From Russula earlei (Eukaryota; Basidiomycota; Agaricomycetes; Russulales; Russulaceae), in assembly GCA_025769875.1 (NCBI GenBank), contig JAGFNK010000137.1, positions 50,851 to 114,850 of the forward strand: 64,000 bases of DNA. The letters are read 5' to 3'. The position numbers were made by a program, and so were the translations under genes. This document shows, piece by piece, positions 57,406-64,000 of the stretch. Below the pieces are notes generated by a model. That model worked only from the letters and a program-made list of their open reading frames with translations. It was not told the origin of the DNA and searched no databases. Position 1 is the stretch's first letter. Each line of letters begins with the position of its first letter.

Positions 57406-60040
57406 ATGAGCAGGCAACCCTCTCGAATCCCAGTCAGGGAAAGGGACCCCGCCGGACGTTACAAAAAGGCACCGAACCCACCCACTATTAACACGACACA
57501 AGCTTCCTCCTCCGACTCATTCTCATTCCACAGCACTCTCCCTTCACTCGTCTTCCCCGCTCCGATTGATCATCCGATTCCTGGATCCTTCAATTCGACA
57601 TCGACCTCAGCTCCCTGGTCCTCTCTGATAGTACAGTGACCCAAAAAACCGTTCTCTGATAGTATCATCTCTATCGCCATCACCATCCAACCAGCCTTCC
57701 AACGCGCCTTCACCTTCTTCACAGCCCACCGAACTATCTGAAAGTTCTCCACCGTTGTCTCCTCCTTTGCAGTCCACATCCTCACTTCCATCCACCTCTT
57801 TTCCCAGTTCTTCCCACTCCACCTCATCCTCACCATCGCCACTTCCTTCGGCTTCACAGCCCACCATCGTATTACCAGCTGCCTCCTCACACGCCCCATC
57901 AACCGCACCAATCGTAGCTCCAGTTCCTATCTACCCTCCAGTTTTTATCCCAGCGCCTCCACAACAACCACTCATACCTGCTCTAATGGCCAATGCAGTA
58001 CGCGGACCTGCCGGCATGCCTGGCCCCCGTGCCAACAACGCTCCTGTCTTCAGCGGCAAACTAGACGACTCCATTGCCGATTTCATAGTTGATTTTGAAG
58101 CTCTCGCTGACGGCCAAGGCCTCAACGACGCGCAAAAAGTGGAGATGGTAGGTCGTTACATCTCCAAGGAGCTCCGGGAGTTTTGGAAGACCCTAGATGG
58201 ACACGGCACTGGAGACTGGGCTGCTTTCCGCACTGCTTTAGAAAAAGTTCACCCAGACGTCCGAGCGGCCAGCCGCCTGTCCAAAAGAGGGCTATTCGAC
58301 TTCATCGACGAGTCAGCCCAGTCTCACATCTGCGACGAGGAAGACGTCATCAGATATTGTCAGGATTTTCTGTGCAAAAGTAACCCCCTCCGCCTCGCTA
58401 ACCGCATCACCGAAGAAGAATGCAGCGCAGAATGTTTCCAAGGGTTCCACCCGGTGGATCGCGACATCATTGCAGCCCGGCTTTTCTCCTCAAAACCTAA
58501 CCACCCCTTAGATCAGCCTTATGACCTCGAAGACGTCTATAACATTGCGAGAGGGTACTTTTCCAACTCGCAATTCTACTGACCCCTCCAGCAGCGATTG
58601 CGCGATGACGGCTACGATGGACGAGACCACGGCTACCAACGCCACGACGAGCAACGTAATCCCGACTGGGGTAGCCGCACCCGTCAACACACCCCTACCT
58701 TCCCAGACTACAGCCAACGCAGTCTCAATCGCAGCAGCCCGAGGGCTCAGGAGCCGCCCGTTTGCCAGCCAGAATACAAAACAAAGACCGTCCGTTTCCA
58801 AGAGAACAAGCCGACTGAGAGCGATGAAGACAGGGAGCTGGGAGAGCTCGTCCGACGAATGAGAGGAATGTCAGTTCACGACGTCGCCTACGTGGCAACA
58901 TACGCCCAGTGCGCACACCACTTTCCCGAGATTGTTCAGTTGCTGCCCAAACCGGAGATAATGCCACCGCCTTCCATTCCATCGTACCAACACTCCGCTA
59001 ACTCCTCTTGGCCACAGTCTCAGCCCTCAGCAGAAGCGCCACCCATGTCCGCCACTTACAGCTACCAAACACCCTCCACTGGGACATCGGCCCCCACCAG
59101 GCAACCTTGGCCTCGCCAAGACGATCCGGCTCCTCAAGCGGCATCCTCCGCAAATGAAGACGCCAACAGTTACTTCCGAAACCGCAGCCGCCCCAGCATT
59201 TGTATATTCTGCAAAAACAACAGCCATCAGGTCAAGTTCTGCGCCATCGCTGAAGAATATGTCCGTAGTGGACGAGCGGTCATTCACAACGGCCGCATCC
59301 ATCTCCCCAACGGTGATCCCGTACCGAACGATGGTACAGGTAGGGGACTCCAATCCGCTATTGATCTCTGGCTGGCAGCACGCTCCTCGACCCACGCCTT
59401 CGCTCCAACAGCCCAGACTACCATCGTCCACGACGCACCGCCGCACTCGATCAACATCTTCGAGACCCACACCCTACCCATCGCGTGGCTTGAAGAAATA
59501 CCAGATTCTGACGACCCCCACAGCATCGGCGATTCAGATGACTCAGATGACAACTCGACAGAAGATACACCTGACATTTTCCAAGTTTTCGCAACCCAGA
59601 AGAAGAAACGATTCGCCAAACCCTCGAGAATACCAGAAGCCGCACCTGCCACAGAAATCAAATCCCCAGAGCCATCTATTTTCCCTACAAAACGTGACAA
59701 ATCTTCACCACCGCCGACTTTCCCCACCAAGAAGGAAGAGGAGCCATCGGTCCCACGCACGGAAACCCTGAAACCCGCCGCCCAATACCAAAATCAGTCA
59801 CCCGCCGTAGACCAACGCCTGATCAACGAACTCTCGGCTTGGCTCCTCCAGGGCAAGCTATCTCAGACAACTCCTGCTCACATCTTAGCAGCCAGCCCAC
59901 CCATTCGAAAGGAGATGAGCGACCTTCTCAAAGTCCGCCACGTCGAAGCGACTTGCTGCGAACAATCTCAGGACCCACAGTCCGCACCCTTCTGCCTCTC
60001 CTCTCTGCTCCCGCTCACTGCTCCCGCTCACCGCGCCTGA
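57406..60040 (+). pseudogene. second gypsy element Gag, with zinc knuckle and in-frame TGA
   Basis: It probably starts at MSRQPSRIPVRERD (57406). After a frame change, 57755-58582 carries the Gag core (GKLDDSIADFIVDFEALADG, YISKELREFWKTLDG). The TGA at 58580-58582 interrupts the frame, which continues unchanged through PLQQRLRDDGYDGRDHG to 60040. This half includes a zinc knuckle CIFCKNNSHQVKFC, a long acidic Ser/Asp linker and ELSAWLLQGKLSQTTPAHIL. The arrangement (Gag core, knuckle, long linker) is common in basidiomycete gypsy elements. Confidence 0.85.
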
Positions 60041-63000
60041 ACCCGAGTACTCCCTCCCCCTGCAAGAGGTAGACATCACCTTCACTCCGGACCTAACAGA
60101 GCCGGGGGTAATCGACCCTGGGTCTCAGATTGTCGTGATCAGACAAGACCTTGCGCGAGAAGTCAACGCCAAGATCAACTACACACAGCGCTTGGCAATG
60201 GAAAGCGCCAACAGGCTCACCAGTTGGATGGTAGGATGCGCCGAGAACCTTCCGATGCGCATCGGCGATATTTCCTTCGTGCTACACGCTTACGTTGTCG
60301 AGCAGGCGCCCATGCGACTGCTTTTGGGCCGCCCCTTTCAGCAGCTGCTCCTCACCTGACTCGAAGACTTCCCTAATGGGAAAGTCGAATTATCAATATG
60401 CGATCCGTGCGACCCTTCGCGCCGAGTCCCCGTCCCATCAAGGCCACGCTGGACGCACGTGGGCAGCATCAGAGTGGTCACAGGACCCATGAGTTACCTC
60501 TTCCTTATCACTGATGCAAATCATTCATCAGCATCAACCGCCCACGGAGTCCCGACATCCGAACCCCGTGTCCTCTCGGCCGCTTACAAGAAGGTCGTGA
60601 GGAAGGTACGCCCGGTGCCCACCTCCCTTCCTAAGGACTGCCATAACATTCGCCGCATCCCGGAGGACCCACTCCTTTCGCTCTCCGTACTCCCGACCTC
60701 GCCTCCGGACTTCGAACCCGGAGAGCGCCTCATGACAGAACGCTTAGACGAACTGGAGCTTGATAGGTTCGGCTTTCTCTGGCCCGAGGAACTAAAATTA
60801 TTGCAGTATGTCCTCAAACTCAACGAACTCAGCCTCGCCTGGACGGAGGAAGAGAAGGGCAGATTCCGGGATGACTATTTTACCCCCGTCAAAATCCCGG
60901 TCGTCGAACACATCCCTTGGGCTCACAAGAACATTCCCATCCTGCCCGGGATCCTCGGAGACGTCATCAAAATCTTCAAAGACAAGCTAGCAACCGGAGT
61001 ATATGAGCATTCCGACGCATCATACTGGTCCGCCTTTTTTTGTGTTAAAAAGAAGAACGGCGCTTTGCGCCTCGTCCACGACCTGCAGCCCTTAAATGCA
61101 GTAACGATACGCAATTCAGGCGTTCCACCGCTAACGGACCAACTTATCGAATCTATGGCAGGCCGATCCTGTTATCCCATGCTCAATCTCTTTGTGGGAT
61201 ACGACCACCGGACGCTGGACGTAGCGTCTCGCGATTTCACCACTATCCAATCCCCCATAGGAGCCTTGAGGCTAACATGTCTACCACAGGGATGGACGAA
61301 TGCGGGCGCGATCTTCCACGAAGACGTAACCTTCATCCTCGAACCCGAAATTCCACACACCGCCTGGCCCTACATGGACGACTGCTGCATCAAGGGCCCG
61401 CCAACGCGTTACGAAACCACCGACAACAGCTTTGCCACTATCACTGAAAATTTGGGGATTCGCTCTTTTATTTGGGAGCATATTAATGACGTCCATCGCA
61501 TATTCCATAGACTTCAGATGGCAGGAGCTACTGTCTCAGCCAAGAAACTCTTCATCGCCACTCCTGAGGTCGTCATCCTTGGGCACAAGTGTACCTACGA
61601 GGGCCGCATGCCCGACGACTCCAAAATCGCCAAAATCCGCGACTGGCCGCCTTGTAAGAACCTGAGTGACGTTCGGGCATTTTTGGGCACGGCCGGGTAC
61701 ATGCGAATCTGGATTTGCAACTACGCAGCCATAGCGCAACCTCTCATCGATCTCACCCGCAAGGGGACCACTTTCACTTGGAAGGATGAACACACGGTGG
61801 CCATGCAACTCATCAAAGAGGCCATCATTACATCTCCTGCCCTCATATCCATCGATTATTCCTCTGATCTCACCGTATACCTCACAATAGACTCTTCCTG
61901 GCGCGGAGTGGGATGGTTCCTCTCCCAGGACTGCCCTGACAATCGGCGGCGCCCCGTGCGCTTCGGCTCCATAGCCTGGAATGAGCGCGAGGGAAGGTAC
62001 TCCCAGGCCAAATTAGAGCTCTATGGCCTATTTCGCGCGCTCCGTGCAATGCGTTTTCACCTCGTAGGCGTTCCGCACCTTGTCGTCGAAATGGATGCCC
62101 AATTCATCCGTGGCATGCTCAAAACTCCCGACTTCCAGCCCAACGCCACGATCAATCGATGGATAGCCTGCCATCAAGCTCTTCGACTTCGAGTTAGTTC
62201 ACGTCCCGGCCACCAAACACCACGGGCCCAACAGTTTGTCATGACGCGAACCCGCTAGCAACGAGGAGGAGGAGGAGGATGATCCCGAAGAGTGGATCGA
62301 TCGCGCCCTATCACTCGGAGTTTGGGCAACGAGCTGGGAAGAACACTGCACTAATTCTGACCGGCCCCCAGCTTGGGCTCTCATTGTGAACTCACCCAAT
62401 CCTGACACCAGTATCGACGCCTCTACGATTCCCACAAGCGAGAAGTCCCGCAAGGCAGACGAGACCATCGAGGAGATTCGACTTTATCTCTCCTCCCTAC
62501 GGCTTCCTGACAACCTCAATAACGCCGCCGCCACTCGACTCACTCGCAAAGCAAAATATTTCGCCCTCCTTAATGGACGGCTCTGGCGCCAACAGTACCA
62601 GGGACGACATCAGCTGTACATCGCACCACCGCAGCACCTTCCCCTCTTACACGACGCACACGATAACCTCGGACACAAAGGGTTCTATTTGACTCGTCGT
62701 GTCCTTCTAGACCGATTCTGGTGGCCATCCTTGGAGGAGGACGTCAAGTGGTACGTGAACACTTGTCATCAGTGCCAGATCCGCCAAACCACCAAGATTC
62801 GCATCCCACCCACCGTTCCTCCCCCAGCTCCACTTTTTTCGCAAATTATACGTCGACACCATGGTTATGCCCCGCGCTTCGGGGTATAGGTATATAACTC
62901 AGGCACGTTGCTCCCTCACAGCCTGGCCGGAGTGGAGAGCATTACGCACCGAAACTGGACGCACTCTCGGCTCCTTCCTGTTCGAAGAAGTTCTCTGCCG

Positions 63001-63767
63001 ATGGGGCGCCGTTGAAGAAATTGTCTCCGACAACTGGCACGCCTTACGTCGCCGCACTTGACTGGCTCTCGGAGAGGTACGGAGTCCGCCATATCCGCAT
63101 TTCCGCTTACAACTCTCGCGCAAATGGCATCGTCGAACGCCAGCACTGAACCATCCGAGAAGCTCTAGTCAAGGCGTGCGAAGGCGACACAGCGAAATGG
63201 CCCGTGCAGGGCACCTCATGTTTTCTGGGCCGATCGCTGCCACTATCCGCAAGTCTACCGGACACTCCCCCTTCTACATGGCACACAGGAGTCGAGCCTC
63301 TCCTCCCCTTTGACATTACTTTAGCTACATTCCTGGTCCCTGACCTCACCAAGCCCATATCCACAGCCGACCTCATTGCAACGCGCGCTCGACAGCTAGA
63401 GATGCGTGAAGACGACCTTGCTGCCATCCACGACAATATACTCAAACATCGTCTCGCGTCTGTACAACAGTTCGAGCGAGAATTTGCTAACAACATCTCT
63501 TCTTACAAGTTTGAGCCCGGAGACTTAGTATTGGTGCGCACTGCAGGAGCGGATGCGGCGCTGAAGAACAAGACCAGGCCTCGCTACTTCGGGCCGATGG
63601 TCGTAATCAAGCGCACACGCAACGGCGCATACCGACTGGCGGAACTGGACGGAGCTATTTTCCAAAATACGCTACGCGGCATTTCGAATCATCCCTTACC
63701 TTGCTCACTCAACAACATCCATCCCAGTCACACAACTTTTAGAACAGGAGCCTGCTATCGGCGATGA
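60020..63767 (+). pseudogene. second gypsy element Pol: protease, RT, RNase H, integrase
   Basis: The protease-like part has VIDPGSQIVVI (DPGS in place of DTGS). The 599-codon frame 60459-62258 is reverse transcriptase and RNase H: SAFFCVKKKNGALRLVHDL, then SCYPMLNLFVGYDHRTLD, then TAWPYMDDCC. The YMDD Asp residues are intact, but the first catalytic Asp (usually LDL) is Asn. After 62180 the frame changes and a TGA splits NSLS from REPA. Integrase: zinc domain LGHKGFYLTRRVLLDRFWWP and NTCHQCQ; core frames shift at a T6 run (near 62838), at DNW (near 63035), and a TGA follows ERQH (near 63148). The tail KFEPGDLVLVRTAG, NKTRPRYFGPMVVIKR ends at 63767. Confidence 0.88.
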
Positions 63768-63841
63768 GGCCGTCGACGCTGACGATATCCACTCACGGAC
63801 GAGGATTGACCGGGGACGGTCAAATTTTAACCCCCGGGAGG

Positions 63842-64000
63842 TGTAAGGTGACTAACCCCGCTAGCCGCGAAGTCACGACAGAATCCCTGTGCCGTGAAAA
63901 CGTACTTCCACGCCTCGCACCTCCCTCATCCACACGCCCCGGTCTCTCTTCCCTTTTCTCTTTCTCTTCAACAACTCTGATCCCACGAAAGCCGAGTAGT
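63842..64000 (+). repeat. 3' LTR of the second gypsy element, first 159 bp
   Basis: It repeats the start of the 5' LTR with a few substitutions (for example ACGACAG for ACAACAG) and runs off the window. It is preceded by a purine-rich GGGAGG tract. Confidence 0.92.

Larger units (their letters stand above)
56170..64000 (+). mobile_element. Ty3/gypsy element, family 5, decayed, cut by right window edge
   Basis: A 5' LTR at 56170-57311, gag, protease, reverse transcriptase, RNase H and integrase follow in gypsy order, and a second copy of the LTR start (TGTAAGGTGACTAACCCC) appears at 63842. The 5' flank of the LTR is ACTTC; the matching TSD would be beyond the window. It is unrelated in sequence to the gypsy element at 18.7 kb and has no chromodomain that I can see. 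There are many frameshifts and TGA stops. Confidence 0.92.

Overview
The window looks like a piece of a basidiomycete (probably Agaricomycetes) nuclear genome. Genes have many small introns (about 42-145 bp, mostly GT-AG). The conserved genes (TAD1, a HIT protein, KRR1, an EAF-type elongation factor, an Rds1/ferritin-like protein, a microsomal P450, U6 snRNA) are fungal in form. The repeats are Ty1/copia, Ty3/gypsy chromovirus and RNase-H-bearing LINE families typical of these fungi. No bacterial features were seen.

Region 1 (1-28 kb) is a nest of transposons around one small host gene. A copia element on the minus strand fills 1-5039 and carries a 962-bp solo LTR. A palindromic CACTA-like foldback element (5497-7723) follows, itself split by a 636-bp solo LTR. 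A short gene for a predicted secreted protein lies at 8505-8994. A second, inverted copy of that solo LTR (9565-10215) comes next, and six bases beyond its target duplication starts a LINE (10238-27946, minus strand). The LINE carries four later insertions: two solo LTRs of gypsy family 1, one solo LTR of another family, and a full-length family-1 gypsy element of 8.5 kb. Target-site duplications (TSDs) can be read for all but the two elements that leave the window, so the insertion history can be reconstructed. Removing the insertions leaves a LINE of about 6.95 kb.

Region 2 (28-55.4 kb) is host DNA with genes on both strands: TAD1 (minus), a possible Con-6-like remnant, a G/P-rich protein with a conserved C-terminal domain (minus), a six-exon gene of unknown function, an alpha/beta-hydrolase-like gene, a seven-exon HIT hydrolase, KRR1 and an EAF-type factor in tandem, an Rds1-like secreted protein (minus), U6 snRNA, and a P450 (minus). 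Exon structures were read by following protein similarity across splice sites. TAD1 and the hydrolase each contain a one-base frameshift. KRR1 and the P450 each need one GC-AG intron.

Region 3 (55.4-64 kb) holds a 655-bp insertion with a 13-bp TSD, then a second gypsy element whose 3' LTR runs off the window. It is decayed by frameshifts and stop codons.

Across all transposons the damage has one style: CGA to TGA stops and Asp to Asn changes at catalytic positions, as expected from C-to-T deamination on either strand. The gypsy element at 18.7-27.2 kb also has about 1.6 kb of extra coding-like sequence between its 5' LTR and gag that I cannot assign. That segment and the small secreted-protein gene are the best candidates for something undescribed.
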